A stretch of 64,000 bases of DNA, taken from Dysgonomonas sp. 216. Lineage in GTDB: Bacteria; Bacteroidota; Bacteroidia; Bacteroidales; Dysgonomonadaceae. The position numbers and the translations under genes are program-made. Positions 16,216 to 25,739 of this stretch are shown here, piece after piece; within the stretch, counting starts at the first letter, position 1; every line of letters begins with the position of its first letter. Where the stretch lies: NCBI RefSeq assembly GCF_010501065.1, contig NZ_QVMM01000002.1, positions 124,001-188,000 on the forward strand. Direction: 5' to 3'. The notes beneath the pieces were generated by a model that was given only the letters and a program-made list of their open reading frames with translations, was not told where the DNA came from and ran no database searches.

Positions 16216-18642
16216 ATGAAAAAAAACATTTTAACAATAATATTGCTTACAACTACTCTGTTATCTGCATTTTCTCAAAAAATGTGGAATTTTCAGACGC
16301 ATTTTTCATATGAAGGCAACATCGAAACTCTTGCTTTAGGCGATGATATTGTTTTTGCTGTAGTTGCCGAACAAAATAAAAGTGGATATTATGACACAAA
16401 GCTATTTAGTTATAGCCCATCCGATGATCTTACTGATACGTATGTAAAAACTATTGGATCGGATGCAGTAGCGCAAATTGCTTATAGTAAAAAACATAAA
16501 TGTTTAATATCAATCAGTGAAAACTCAGATATTGATCTGATATATTCGAGTTCGAATATCGTAAACATTCCCGATTTAAAAAATCTTTCAGCAAACTTAG
16601 ACAAAAAAGTTAATCATATTTTTATAAACGATGATTACGCGTATTTGTCTACTAACTTCGGATTGCTTGTTTTGAACATTGCAAAGCAGGAAATAAAAGA
16701 ATCGGTTATTTTCAGATATACATTCAATTCGTCTGTGTTATATAACGGCTTGTTGTATGTTGCCACATCTCAAGGGGTTATGACTGTCGATCCGACAAAG
16801 AATATTCAATTTCCTGAAAACTGGGAGAAATTTGAGTTAAGCAATAAATATGTAGGTAGCAGCTGGACTTTTTCAGACGAAGAGATTAATGAATTTCTTA
16901 CCTTCGATAATAAGCTGATATTTCTTATCAAACAAAAAGGGGTTTACTCTTTTGACGGAACTTCGGCAAACATGCTTCCTGCAATATCTGAACCATTGAA
17001 AATGCTTGCAGAGAATAATCGTTTGATAATATCAACATCTTACCGTTTTTGGGATTTTGCGAATTTGTCCGAAGCTCCACGGGAGGTTTCGATTGATGCA
17101 AACAATCTGAGAAATATAGTACCTCATTCTGATAAACAGAATAGGTATTGGGCTGCTTTCGACTCAAAAAACCTGTCTTTGATTGAAGTAAACAATGAAG
17201 GACAGTTTGAGGAAATACAAACAGGTATACGTCCTTCAGGTCCATTGAGTAATCTGTCCTTTAAAATGGCGCAAGCAGGAGGGAAGTTATTGTTAGTGGG
17301 TGGATATTATACAAATATGAATTCGTTTGGAATGCCCGGAAAATTGAGCGAGTTTGAAAATAATAAATGGTATAACTATGATAAAGCTAAAACTGATGCG
17401 GCATCGGGAGGACGTGATTCAAGAGACTTTATTTATGTAATAGCTAATCCTAAGGATCCGAACAATGTATTTGTTGCAACCTGGAATCAGGAAGGTTTGT
17501 ATGAATTTAAAAACAAAGAGTACAAATTTCTGCATGATGAAAAAACGACTGGAGGAGTTTTATCTAAATTCAGTGCTACTGATAGTCGGATGCGTATAAA
17601 CTCGTTGGTTTTCGATTCAAAAAACAGATTATGGTTAAGCAATAAGTATATTTCTCCTACGCTTCCTAGTGCAACAGGAGGTGTCCGGATAAAAGTATTG
17701 CTCAACCCCGGGGACGATACCCCTCAATGGAAGTCAATAGAATACTCAGAAATTGCCGATCTTGGGTCGAATAATCAAGCACTTGCTATCGACAAGTATA
17801 ATAACAAATGGCTGGGAACTGCCGGAGATAAGAATACATGTTACATCTTTGTTTTTAACGAAAACGGAGATATTGATAATGTATCAGTTCATAAAACTAA
17901 ACTGATAGGAGGAAATTCGTTGTTTTACGATCAAGATGGAGCACTTCTTTCAATAAAAAGGATTCAGGATTTAAAAGAGGATGCCAGCGGAAATATTTGG
18001 GTAGGTACCGATATTGGGGTATTTGTCATCTATAATTCGTCTAATATATTCAATAAATCGACAATACCATTGAATAAGATAAAAATTCCCAGAAATGATG
18101 GAACGAACAATGCCGATATTTTACTCGAAAATATCAGGGTTAATGCAATATGTGTTGATGGAGGAAACAGAAAGTGGCTTGCAACACCGGTTGGTGTATA
18201 TTGTGTAAGTGCTAACGGATACGAGAACTTGTACCATTTTACAATGGATAATTCGCCGATGCCGTCTAATAATGTTCTTTCGCTGGCAATAGATTCCGAA
18301 ACGGGTGTTGTGTATATTGGAACAGAAAAAGGATTGGTTTCGTTTAAGGCCGAAGCAACGGCAGGTAGCGATAGTTACTCTAATGTGTATACATATCCCA
18401 ACCCTGTACACCCCGATTATGATGGTCCTATAACTATAACCGGATTAAAAGCTAATTCTACAGTTAAAATAACCGACGTTCGTGGAAATCTGATAAATCA
18501 GGGAATATCTATTGGCGGACAGTATTTGTGGGATGGACGAAATGTTGGACGCGAAAAAGTTGACACAGGAGTATATCTTGTATTCGGGTCGAGCGAAGAC
18601 GGAAAAGATGGTGTTGTTACCAAAATCATGGTGGTTAATTAG
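16216..18642 (+). CDS. porZ: PorZ-like type IX secretion system protein
   Basis: An 808-residue secreted protein resembling PorZ, the cell-surface component of the type IX secretion attachment complex that delivers anionic lipopolysaccharide to cargo. A signal peptide (residues 1-20, ending AFSQ) is followed by two beta-propeller domains with repeats such as LVFDSKNRLWLSN, DASGNIWVGTDIGVFVI and GNRKWLATPVGVY. The end (YTYPNPVHPDYDGPITI to KIMVVN) is a type IX-like C-terminal domain. Size and order match Porphyromonas PorZ (about 780 residues). It is monocistronic with a strong terminator. It fits with the type IX-sorted protease encoded at 2703. Confidence 0.82.
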   Translation: MKKNILTIILLTTTLLSAFSQKMWNFQTHFSYEGNIETLALGDDIVFAVVAEQNKSGYYDTKLFSYSPSDDLTDTYVKTIGSDAVAQIAYSKKHKCLISISENSDIDLIYSSSNIVNIPDLKNLSANLDKKVNHIFINDDYAYLSTNFGLLVLNIAKQEIKESVIFRYTFNSSVLYNGLLYVATSQGVMTVDPTKNIQFPENWEKFELSNKYVGSSWTFSDEEINEFLTFDNKLIFLIKQKGVYSFDGTSANMLPAISEPLKMLAENNRLIISTSYRFWDFANLSEAPREVSIDANNLRNIVPHSDKQNRYWAAFDSKNLSLIEVNNEGQFEEIQTGIRPSGPLSNLSFKMAQAGGKLLLVGGYYTNMNSFGMPGKLSEFENNKWYNYDKAKTDAASGGRDSRDFIYVIANPKDPNNVFVATWNQEGLYEFKNKEYKFLHDEKTTGGVLSKFSATDSRMRINSLVFDSKNRLWLSNKYISPTLPSATGGVRIKVLLNPGDDTPQWKSIEYSEIADLGSNNQALAIDKYNNKWLGTAGDKNTCYIFVFNENGDIDNVSVHKTKLIGGNSLFYDQDGALLSIKRIQDLKEDASGNIWVGTDIGVFVIYNSSNIFNKSTIPLNKIKIPRNDGTNNADILLENIRVNAICVDGGNRKWLATPVGVYCVSANGYENLYHFTMDNSPMPSNNVLSLAIDSETGVVYIGTEKGLVSFKAEATAGSDSYSNVYTYPNPVHPDYDGPITITGLKANSTVKITDVRGNLINQGISIGGQYLWDGRNVGREKVDTGVYLVFGSSEDGKDGVVTKIMVVN

Positions 18643-18663
18643 TCAAATATTCTACACAATTAT

Positions 18664-18705
18664 ATAACAATAGCGGCATTTTTATCGAAATGTCGCTATT
18701 GTTAT
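18664..18705. terminator. Strong terminator after porZ
   Basis: An 18-bp stem (18664-18681 with 18688-18705, one G-U pair) closes a six-base loop; the sequence around AACAATAGCGGCATTT is symmetrical enough to work on both strands. Confidence 0.8.
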
Positions 18706-18783
18706 TCTAATCCGAAAGATTGCCAGATTGAGCGTTCTCTGTAAAAAACGCATTGGTATCCTGATATATTGTAAACAAATTCG

Positions 18784-18791
18784 TAAATTTG
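18784..18791 (+). promoter_or_regulatory. -7 promoter element of trpS
   Basis: TAAATTTG matches TAnnTTTG, 28 bases before the start. Confidence 0.65.
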
Positions 18792-18818
18792 TGTTTCTAA
18801 AAATATTTTACTGATAAT

Positions 18819-19808
18819 ATGGAAACAGTTCTTAGCGGTATCCGCTCGACAGGTAATTTGCACTTAGGAAATTATTATGGTGCATTGAGAAATTTTGTGA
18901 AGATGCAACAAGAAAACAAATGTTTTTTCTTTATTGCCGACTATCATTCTCTCACCACACACCCCGATCCTAAGTTGCTGCACGGCAATGTTAAAAATGT
19001 TCTTACCGAGTACCTTGCGGCAGGTATCGATCCCGAGATATCGACTATATATGTGCAAAGCGATGTTCCCGAGGTATGCGAACTTTACTTGCTTCTTAAT
19101 ATGCATGCTTATATGGGCGAGCTGGCAAAAACCTCGTCGTTTAAGGAAAAAGCCCGAAAACATCCCGACAATATAAACGCAGGCTTGCTTACATATCCTA
19201 CGCTTATGGCTGCCGATATATTGATGCATAACGCCGACAAAGTGCCTGTGGGGAAAGATCAGGAGCAACATCTTGAAATGACGCGTAAGTTTGCCCGCCG
19301 CTTTAATAATCTTTACCAAGTAGAATATTTTAAAGAGCCGGTAGCTTATAATTTTGGTAATGAACTTATCAAAATTCCGGGATTGGATGGTAGCGGAAAA
19401 ATGGGAAAATCGGAAGGAAATTGTATTTATCTGAACGAAGATCCTAAATCGATAGAGAAGAAAGTTAAACGCGCTTTAACCGATTCGGGACCAACCGTAC
19501 CGAACTCTCCAAAACCCGATTGCATCGAGAATTTATTTACAATACTTAAAGTTGTATCGACCGACGATGTGGTGGCTCATTTCGAAGAAAAATGGAATAC
19601 GGCCGAAATACGTTATGGCGATTTGAAAAAGCAATTGGCTGAGGATATTATAAAAACAATAGCACCCATCAGAGAGCGTATATTGGCTATACAAAACGAC
19701 GACGATTATCTGCACAAGGTAGCTATGCAAGGGCGTGAAAAAGCACGCGAAAGTGCTTCTAAAACTCTACGCGAGGTTCGCGAAATAATGGGAATACGTT
19801 CTTTTTAG
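18819..19808 (+). CDS. trpS: Tryptophanyl-tRNA synthetase
   Basis: A 329-residue class I synthetase that charges tRNA-Trp. The HIGH-equivalent HLGN is at residues 15-18 in GIRSTGNLHLGNYYGAL, and the KMSKS-equivalent KMGKS is at residues 194-198. SDVPEVCELY and YPTLMAADILMHNADKVPVG are typical of bacterial TrpRS. Length is normal. It is a single gene with its own -7 element and a hairpin terminator after it. Confidence 0.96.
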   Translation: METVLSGIRSTGNLHLGNYYGALRNFVKMQQENKCFFFIADYHSLTTHPDPKLLHGNVKNVLTEYLAAGIDPEISTIYVQSDVPEVCELYLLLNMHAYMGELAKTSSFKEKARKHPDNINAGLLTYPTLMAADILMHNADKVPVGKDQEQHLEMTRKFARRFNNLYQVEYFKEPVAYNFGNELIKIPGLDGSGKMGKSEGNCIYLNEDPKSIEKKVKRALTDSGPTVPNSPKPDCIENLFTILKVVSTDDVVAHFEEKWNTAEIRYGDLKKQLAEDIIKTIAPIRERILAIQNDDDYLHKVAMQGREKARESASKTLREVREIMGIRSF

Positions 19809-19840
19809 AATCGAAAATATTTAGTTTAAATTTATCTATA

Positions 19841-19874
19841 AACAAGGGGGAGTAGTAGTTTACTCTCCTTTGTT
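19841..19874 (+). terminator. Terminator after trpS
   Basis: AACAAGGGGGAGTA pairs with TACTCTCCTTTGTT (14 bp with two G-U pairs) around a six-base loop. Confidence 0.7.
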
Positions 19875-19913
19875 GGTTATTTATGAGTACTGATTTTTTA
19901 GAGATAAGAAAAA

Positions 19914-20000
19914 CTGTCAGATGTGTCAGGTTTTTTTATAATATGTAATTGAAGGCTTAAAAAAGAGGTGTTGTTATAGTTGGGTAGAATAAACAAATTA
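19914..20000 (+). repeat. TGTCAG repeat family, copy A (degenerate)
   Basis: Starts with CTGTCAGATGTGTCAGG and a T-run, followed within 80 bases by AAGGCTT and GGTGTTGTTATAG blocks that line up with copy B. It lies in the 380-base trpS-recX spacer. Confidence 0.55.
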
Positions 20001-20082
20001 GACTATAACCTATTCGTGAAATTTTATTATAATAAAAAGCCTATTACACATGCAATAAAAGTCTCCAAACCGAAAATTTGCA

Positions 20083-20090
20083 TATTTTTG
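20083..20090 (+). promoter_or_regulatory. Possible -7 promoter element of recX
   Basis: TATTTTTG matches TAnnTTTG and overlaps the first bases of repeat copy B; it would give a leader of about 95 nt. Confidence 0.4.
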
Positions 20091-20168
20091 TCAGATATGT
20101 CAGGTTTTCTCTGGAAGGAGGCTTTAAAGATATTAAATTAAAGGTGTAATTCTATATAGGTAGATTTA
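20089..20168 (+). repeat. TGTCAG repeat family, copy B
   Basis: Starts TGTCAGATATGTCAGGTTTT, then carries AGGCTTTAAA and AATTCTATATAGGTAGA. The same ordered blocks occur in copy C upstream of valS. Apart from copies A and B, the trpS terminator and a possible promoter, the 19809-20188 spacer shows nothing else. Confidence 0.6.
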
Positions 20169-20188
20169 TTGAAGTGTATGATGCAAAT

Positions 20189-20671
20189 ATGAACGAAAAT
20201 CAGGCAATAGCTAAAATAGCAGCTTATTGTGCAAAAGCCGAACGGTGCCGATATGATGTGTGTAAAAAGCTTACAACTTGGGAACTTAGCCCTGAAGTTG
20301 CAGAACGCATTATAAAGTATCTCGAAAAAGAAAATTTTTTAAACGAAGAACGTTTTTGCCAGAGTTTCATTAAGGATAAGCTAAGGTTCAATAAATGGGG
20401 AAAAAATAAAATTGTATTCGAACTGCGTAAAAAGCAAATATCCGAAACACTTATTCATGCCTCTTTCGAAGAACTGGATATAGAAGACGAATTTGAAGCA
20501 CCACTAATGGCTCTGCTCGAAAAAAAGGTGAGAACGGTAAAAGCTGCGAATGAATACGAATTAAGAATGAAATTGGCACGTTTTGCCGCCGGTAGAGGGT
20601 TCGGTTACGAATTGGTGCAAAAGTGCCTTCATAAGCTTTTAAAACCAACCGATGATGGCTCTTTTTTCTGA
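20189..20671 (+). CDS. recX: RecX-family regulatory protein
   Basis: A 160-residue all-helical protein of the RecX family, which binds RecA filaments and restrains recombinase activity. Three RecX repeats are visible: the first around AERCRYDVCKKLTTWEL, the second around FLNEERFCQSFIKDKLRFNKWG, with the typical KIVFELRKKQI. I chose the ATG at 20189 over an in-frame GTG at 20174, since MNENQAIAKI is the usual family start. The stop overlaps the comF-like gene by 20 bases, so the two are co-transcribed. recA is not in the window. Confidence 0.88.
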   Translation: MNENQAIAKIAAYCAKAERCRYDVCKKLTTWELSPEVAERIIKYLEKENFLNEERFCQSFIKDKLRFNKWGKNKIVFELRKKQISETLIHASFEELDIEDEFEAPLMALLEKKVRTVKAANEYELRMKLARFAAGRGFGYELVQKCLHKLLKPTDDGSFF

Positions 20672-21347
20672 CTTGCTGAATCTGTTATTTCCTCCTGTAT
20701 GTACAGTTTGTAAAAAACGTTTGATAAGGGGCGAAAAATATATCTGTTTGTCATGTTTGTCAGATTTGCCCGAAACAGATTTTCATTTGTTGAAGGATAA
20801 TAAGATAGAGGAGCTTTTTGCAGGGCGTTTTAATTTCTGCCGTATAGCATCTTTTGCCTATTTTGTTAAAGGGGGAAGTGTTCAGACTTTAATTCACGAA
20901 CTGAAGTATAATAACAACCCCGATTTAGGATGCTATTTGGGCGAATTATGCGGAAGCAAACTGCAAGGCAGTACTTTCTTAAACGATATTGATTATCTTG
21001 TGCCTGTTCCCTTGCATCCGAACAGAATGAAGCTGCGGGGTTATAATCAGGCAGAAAAGATTGCTGAGGGGATAGCGACACAAACGGGTATAAGCGTATG
21101 CAGTGGAAATCTGAAAAGGGTTGTAGATAATACCTCGCAAACCAAACAATCGAAATTCGACCGAATAGTAAATACTGAGGGTATATTCGAAGCCGAAAAT
21201 CCTCACCTGTTTTCGGGAAAACACTTACTGCTGATTGACGATGTTCTGACAACGGGGGCAACGTCCGAATCGTGTGTTAAAGCACTTATTGAGGCGAATG
21301 AAGATATAAAAGTCAGTATTTATACGTTTGGCGTTGTACTTGGTTGA
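20652..21347 (+). CDS. comF: ComF-family phosphoribosyltransferase-like protein
   Basis: A 231-residue ComF relative. An N-terminal zinc-finger-like segment (CTVCKKRL, then CLSCL) precedes a type I phosphoribosyltransferase fold with YLVPVPLHPNRMKLRGYNQAE and the PRPP-binding loop LLIDDVLTTGATSESC. In competent bacteria ComF aids uptake or processing of transforming DNA; in Bacteroidota its role is not established. It starts inside the end of recX, so coupling to that gene is likely, and converges on the sugar transferase with two bases between stops. Confidence 0.9.
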   Translation: MMALFSDLLNLLFPPVCTVCKKRLIRGEKYICLSCLSDLPETDFHLLKDNKIEELFAGRFNFCRIASFAYFVKGGSVQTLIHELKYNNNPDLGCYLGELCGSKLQGSTFLNDIDYLVPVPLHPNRMKLRGYNQAEKIAEGIATQTGISVCSGNLKRVVDNTSQTKQSKFDRIVNTEGIFEAENPHLFSGKHLLLIDDVLTTGATSESCVKALIEANEDIKVSIYTFGVVLG

Positions 21348-21349
21348 AA

Positions 21350-22756
21350 TCAGATAGCCTGTTTATCGCCTACAACCATATAGTATACTGTTTTGAATAC
21401 TACCAAAACGTCCAACATCAGCGACCATTTCTGTACATAATAAGAGTCTGTCAGGGCACGCTTCTCCATGTCTTCGTCAGTTTTGATCTCTCCCCTTAGC
21501 CCCGATACCTGAGACAAGCCTGTTATCCCGGGTTTCACATAATATCTGATACAGTATTTGGGTAGCAAGTTGTTATAATAATTGTCCTGATGCACCATAT
21601 GAGGGCGTGGTCCTACTATCGACATGTTGCCGAGCAATACATTTAAAAATTGAGGCAATTCGTCGATACTTGTTTTTCGCAGTATACGTCCCATACGGGT
21701 TATCCTTCGGTCGTTCTTTTCGGTTGCTACAATGCCTGCTTCCGAATTGGGCTTCATTGTTCTGAATTTGAAGCACTTGAATGTTTGTCCGTTTAGCCCG
21801 TTCCTATCCTGAAGAAAGAGTACCGGTCCTTTTGAGTCTAGTTTTATAAATAAAGCCAATAATGGATATAGCCAGCTTAGTATAAGTATTACAACTGTTA
21901 ATGAAAAAAGAATATCGAAAATACGTTTTATCACTTGATTGAATACATTATCAAGTGGTAACTTTTTATTTGCCATCACAGGTATTGCTTCAAAGTAGTC
22001 TATTCTGAGATTGTTCGGTAAGTCGTCTACAGCATCAGGGATGTAAAATAACTGAATTCTGCTGCGGTAGGCTATTTTTTGTATTTCGGATAAATGTTGA
22101 GATAATTCGCCTCCAACCGAAAAATACAACATGTTTATGTGGTTTTCCTTCAAAAAGGTCTCTAACTTTGTTATGTCGAACTTGTAAATATCTTTCGAAT
22201 CGTCTTCTGTGGCATTTTCAAGAAAGATTCCCTTGATATCCATACCGTAACTTTTACGTTTTCGGAGTAGTTTTACCAGCATACGTGTGCTTGAGTTGCT
22301 ATCTATAAAAACTATGTGCCTTAGGTTCCCACCTCTGGTTCTGTGTCTTCTCAACCAGAAAAGGATAATGTAGCGCGACAATATGGCGAGAATGAACAAC
22401 GAAAAAAAATAGATGGCAAAATATCGGGCCGAAAATGTGGTTTGATCGTGATAATTTAGGAATGCATAAACAACGATTCCAAAATATAAGATCTGTATAA
22501 TTGTCTTTTTAGCAATAGACAACAAGTCGGAACTGCGATATATCTTATATAAGAGAGTCTTTTGTGCGATAAGATACCAACTGAGAATAAATAGAAGGAA
22601 AGCATTATAATATTCAGAAAGAGTTGAAAAAGCCCCATCAAACAAAAATTCACCTTTTAGTTGGATTGAGTATAATACAAAGAATAAACCACACACGATG
22701 ATTATATCTGTAATAACACAAACAGACGATATATACTTTGAGTAGCGAAGATTCAT
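21350..22756 (-). CDS. Undecaprenyl-phosphate sugar phosphotransferase (WcaJ/CpsE type)
   Basis: A 468-residue polyprenyl glycosylphosphotransferase that loads the first sugar-phosphate onto undecaprenyl phosphate for exopolysaccharide or capsule synthesis. Four N-terminal membrane helices (residues 1-140) precede a CoA-binding-like Rossmann region, a fifth membrane helix near 285 and the catalytic domain with KCFKFRTMKPNSEA, RITRMGRILRKTSIDELPQF and GNMSIVGPRPH. Glucose-1-phosphate is the likely donor by family. It is not in an exopolysaccharide cluster here, and has its own promoter. Confidence 0.92.
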   Translation of the reverse strand: MNLRYSKYISSVCVITDIIIVCGLFFVLYSIQLKGEFLFDGAFSTLSEYYNAFLLFILSWYLIAQKTLLYKIYRSSDLLSIAKKTIIQILYFGIVVYAFLNYHDQTTFSARYFAIYFFSLFILAILSRYIILFWLRRHRTRGGNLRHIVFIDSNSSTRMLVKLLRKRKSYGMDIKGIFLENATEDDSKDIYKFDITKLETFLKENHINMLYFSVGGELSQHLSEIQKIAYRSRIQLFYIPDAVDDLPNNLRIDYFEAIPVMANKKLPLDNVFNQVIKRIFDILFSLTVVILILSWLYPLLALFIKLDSKGPVLFLQDRNGLNGQTFKCFKFRTMKPNSEAGIVATEKNDRRITRMGRILRKTSIDELPQFLNVLLGNMSIVGPRPHMVHQDNYYNNLLPKYCIRYYVKPGITGLSQVSGLRGEIKTDEDMEKRALTDSYYVQKWSLMLDVLVVFKTVYYMVVGDKQAI

Positions 22757-22908
22757 AGGCTGCCTAATAAATATAACAGTTAAAGTTCATAGTATTGCAT
22801 ATATTCGTGCAAATGAAATTAAGTCCTGTATTCTAGTTTGCGTAATAGTCTTAAATTCATCTTAGGAAACAGGTTTTGAGATATTTCCTAAATAAAGAAT
22901 TCGTGTCG

Positions 22909-22941
22909 CAAAAATAGTTAAATAAATGACGTTAAACCAAA
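22909..22941 (-). promoter_or_regulatory. Two-part Bacteroidota promoter of the sugar transferase
   Basis: On the minus strand a TTTG (-33, 22938-22941) lies 21 bases upstream of TATTTTTG (-7, 22909-22916). This is one of the few places here where both elements are visible. The leader would be about 150 nt. Confidence 0.6.
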
Positions 22942-23022
22942 CTATATTATCTTTTTAACAATTTATCTATGTATAAGACGATAGTAGTTCTGGCAAAATA
23001 AATCAAATAAATTTGATTATAA

Positions 23023-24471
23023 TTAGCCAACACTACCTTCCAAGCTTATTTGGAGCAGCTTCTGAGCTTCAACAGCAAATTCCATAGGGAGTTTCTGCAT
23101 AACCTCTTTAGCGTAACCATTAACAATAAGGCCTACAGCATCTTCGGTGGGAATTCCCCGTTGATTACAGTAAAAAATCTGGTCTTCACTGATCTTTGAC
23201 GTTGTTGCTTCATGTTCTATAATAGCAGTTTCGTTATGTATATCCGAATATGGAAACGTATGTGCACCACATTTATCGCCAAGTAAGAGACTGTCGCATT
23301 GCGAGTGGTTACGGGCTCCTTCGGCTTTTGGCGACACTTTTACCAGTCCCCTGTACGAGTTTTGGCTTTGTCCGGCCGAAATTCCTTTCGATACGATACG
23401 GCTTTTGGTGTTTTTACCAATATGTACCATCTTAGTGCCTGTGTCGGCTTGTTGATAATTGTTTGTAACGGCTACCGAGTAAAACTCTCCGATAGAATTG
23501 TCTCCGGCCAATATGCACGATGGGTATTTCCATGTGATAGATGAGCCGGTTTCTACCTGAGTCCACGATATTTTTGAATTCACGCCTTTACAAATGCCCC
23601 TTTTGGTCACAAAATTATAGACGCCACCTTTACCTTCTTTGTCGCCCGGATACCAGTTCTGCACAGTAGAGTATTTTACTTCTGCTCTGTCCATCGCAAT
23701 AATTTCAACAATTGCAGCATGAAGCTGGTTTTCGTCACGCATAGGAGCAGTGCATCCTTCGAGATAACTGACATACGAGTCGTCGTCGGCAACAATTAGT
23801 GTTCGCTCAAATTGTCCGGTATTGGCTGCATTTATACGGAAATAGGTAGATAATTCCATAGGGCATCTTACACCCTTAGGTATGTATACGAACGATCCGT
23901 CGCTAAATACAGCAGAGTTTAGAGCTGCAAAAAAATTGTCTCGGTAAGAAACTACCGATCCCAAGTATTTCTTCACAAGTTCAGGGTGTTCCTGAACAGC
24001 TTCGCTAAACGAACAGAATATGATTCCCTTCTCAGCAAGAGTTTCCTTGAAGGTGGTTTTTACCGAAACGCTGTCGATAACAGCATCTACTGCCATGCCT
24101 ACCAATTGTTTTTGTTCGTTGAGAGAAATGCCCAGTTTGTCAAAGGTTTTTAATAGCTCGGGGTCTACTTCATCCAGACTTTGAGGGCCCTCTTTCTTCT
24201 TTGGAGCCGCGTAATAGCTTATTGCTTGATAATCAATGGCGGGAATATTCAAGTGTGCCCATTTTGGCATATCCATTGTGAGCCAGTGTTTGTAGGCCTT
24301 TAATCGGAATTCGAGCATCCATTCAGGTTCATTCTTTTTCGACGAAATAAGCTTTACAACATTTTCGTCTAATCCGGTAGGGATTATCTCGGTTTCAATA
24401 TCAGTGTGAAAACCGTATTTATAATCTCCGGATGTTATATCGTCTAAAATTTTATCTTGGTTTTCTTGCAT
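23023..24471 (-). CDS. sufB: Fe-S cluster scaffold protein SufB
   Basis: A 482-residue SufB, the scaffold subunit of the SufBC2D complex that assembles iron-sulfur clusters in the cytoplasm. [53 protein letters not shown] and the C-terminal [19 protein letters not shown] are typical. Length and motifs are intact. Oddly, no sufC, sufD or sufS follows: the downstream 266 bases are non-coding and lead to a sugar transferase gene. The partner genes must be elsewhere. A -7 element lies 35 bases upstream. Confidence 0.96.
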   Translation of the reverse strand: MQENQDKILDDITSGDYKYGFHTDIETEIIPTGLDENVVKLISSKKNEPEWMLEFRLKAYKHWLTMDMPKWAHLNIPAIDYQAISYYAAPKKKEGPQSLDEVDPELLKTFDKLGISLNEQKQLVGMAVDAVIDSVSVKTTFKETLAEKGIIFCSFSEAVQEHPELVKKYLGSVVSYRDNFFAALNSAVFSDGSFVYIPKGVRCPMELSTYFRINAANTGQFERTLIVADDDSYVSYLEGCTAPMRDENQLHAAIVEIIAMDRAEVKYSTVQNWYPGDKEGKGGVYNFVTKRGICKGVNSKISWTQVETGSSITWKYPSCILAGDNSIGEFYSVAVTNNYQQADTGTKMVHIGKNTKSRIVSKGISAGQSQNSYRGLVKVSPKAEGARNHSQCDSLLLGDKCGAHTFPYSDIHNETAIIEHEATTSKISEDQIFYCNQRGIPTEDAVGLIVNGYAKEVMQKLPMEFAVEAQKLLQISLEGSVG

Positions 24472-24505
24472 TATGATCTATTTTGCTTGTACTTAGAATT
24501 GGGCA

Positions 24506-24513
24506 CAAAGATA
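24506..24513 (-). promoter_or_regulatory. -7 promoter element of sufB
   Basis: Minus-strand TATCTTTG matches TAnnTTTG. Confidence 0.7.
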
Positions 24514-24654
24514 CAAAAAATCATTAATAACTATGTTTCTTAATTGTAACGAAAAATTAATATAATCAAGACACAGACTAAATAACAAACAAAATGTAGG
24601 TAAGGTTCAGTTGTGCTTTTAAATAAGATCATTTCGGTTTTCAATATTTTAATT

Positions 24655-24662
24655 TAATTTTG
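24655..24662 (+). promoter_or_regulatory. -7 element abutting the GT2 start
   Basis: TAATTTTG matches TAnnTTTG but ends only seven bases before the 24670 ATG, implying a nearly leaderless transcript. Confidence 0.5.
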
Positions 24663-24669
24663 CGGAGCT

Positions 24670-25656
24670 ATGCCGAAAGTGTCTGTTCTCATGCCTGTGT
24701 TCAATAGCGGAGAGTTTCTTACCGAATCTATTGATAGTGTTATTAATCAGTCTTTTACTGATTGGGAGCTTATTGTTGTTAACGATGGGTCTACCGATAA
24801 CAGCGAAGCAATTATAAATTCGTATAATGATAAACGCATAAGGTATCACAACAACGGGGAAAACAGAGGGCTGATATTTACCCGTCGGTTAATGATTGAT
24901 ATGGCTTTGGGCGAATATATAGCTTTTCTCGATAGTGACGATGTTGCTCTGCCAAACAGGCTTAAAACACAGATTGATTTTCTCGATAAAAATGTACGTT
25001 ACGGAATGTGTGGTTCGTGGGGGGTACAGATTGACGAAAAAGGAAAGAAGGGGAAAGTTCTTAAAATTGCAACTGAGGCAGCAGAGATAAGGTGTAGCCT
25101 GTTGTTTAGCAATACTTTTATCCAGTCGTCGGTTGTTATTAGAAAGAAACTATTTGGAGATGAAACTTATAATCCGGGGTTTACGGTTGCTGAAGATTAT
25201 GATCTTTGGTGCAGATTATCGGTAAAGCATAAGTTGAAAAATATTCCGACCCCTCTTATAAAGTACAGATGGCATCAAAATAATATCAGTAAGGAAAAAG
25301 AAAAACTTGCCGATACTTTGGTAAAGAGCGTTATGAAACGCGAATTGGTAAATCTTGGAATATACGCTACGGACGAGGAGATAAACCTTCATGCTGCCCT
25401 AAGGGATGTTAAAGCAATTGATATATCCCGAAGAGAATACTTTAGGTTGTTGAGGCCTTGGTTACGAAAATTAGTCGGTGCGAACCAATTGTGCCGAGCC
25501 TACGATTACGATACCTTTCTTGCTGTTACTTGTTTCCGTTGGATTTACGGATGCAAAATATGGAAATCTTATCATAACATATTTCTTCTTCCTGTTGCTT
25601 TGAATTGGAAGGCATTTCTGAAGCTTAGCAGAATGATTTGGCAACGGATGCTGTAA
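24670..25656 (+). CDS. Glycosyltransferase family 2
   Basis: A 328-residue GT2 enzyme, probably adding a sugar during surface polysaccharide or lipopolysaccharide synthesis. MPKVSVLMPVFNSGEFL, ELIVVNDGSTDNSEAI and the DxD-type AFLDSDDVALPNR are clear; TVAEDYDLWCRLS marks the catalytic region and KYRWHQNNIS follows, as in WcaA/EpsE relatives. The C-terminal 90 residues are helical without a membrane segment. The start is that expected for the family, yet the promoter element almost touches it. It stands alone between sufB (divergent) and kup. Confidence 0.88.
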   Translation: MPKVSVLMPVFNSGEFLTESIDSVINQSFTDWELIVVNDGSTDNSEAIINSYNDKRIRYHNNGENRGLIFTRRLMIDMALGEYIAFLDSDDVALPNRLKTQIDFLDKNVRYGMCGSWGVQIDEKGKKGKVLKIATEAAEIRCSLLFSNTFIQSSVVIRKKLFGDETYNPGFTVAEDYDLWCRLSVKHKLKNIPTPLIKYRWHQNNISKEKEKLADTLVKSVMKRELVNLGIYATDEEINLHAALRDVKAIDISRREYFRLLRPWLRKLVGANQLCRAYDYDTFLAVTCFRWIYGCKIWKSYHNIFLLPVALNWKAFLKLSRMIWQRML

Positions 25657-25739
25657 AAGCTTGAAAAACCACTGAACCTTTCTATTTATAGCTTGTTTTA
25701 TGAAAGTGGGTTTTAACACCACTCGTTAATCGGTTTTTT

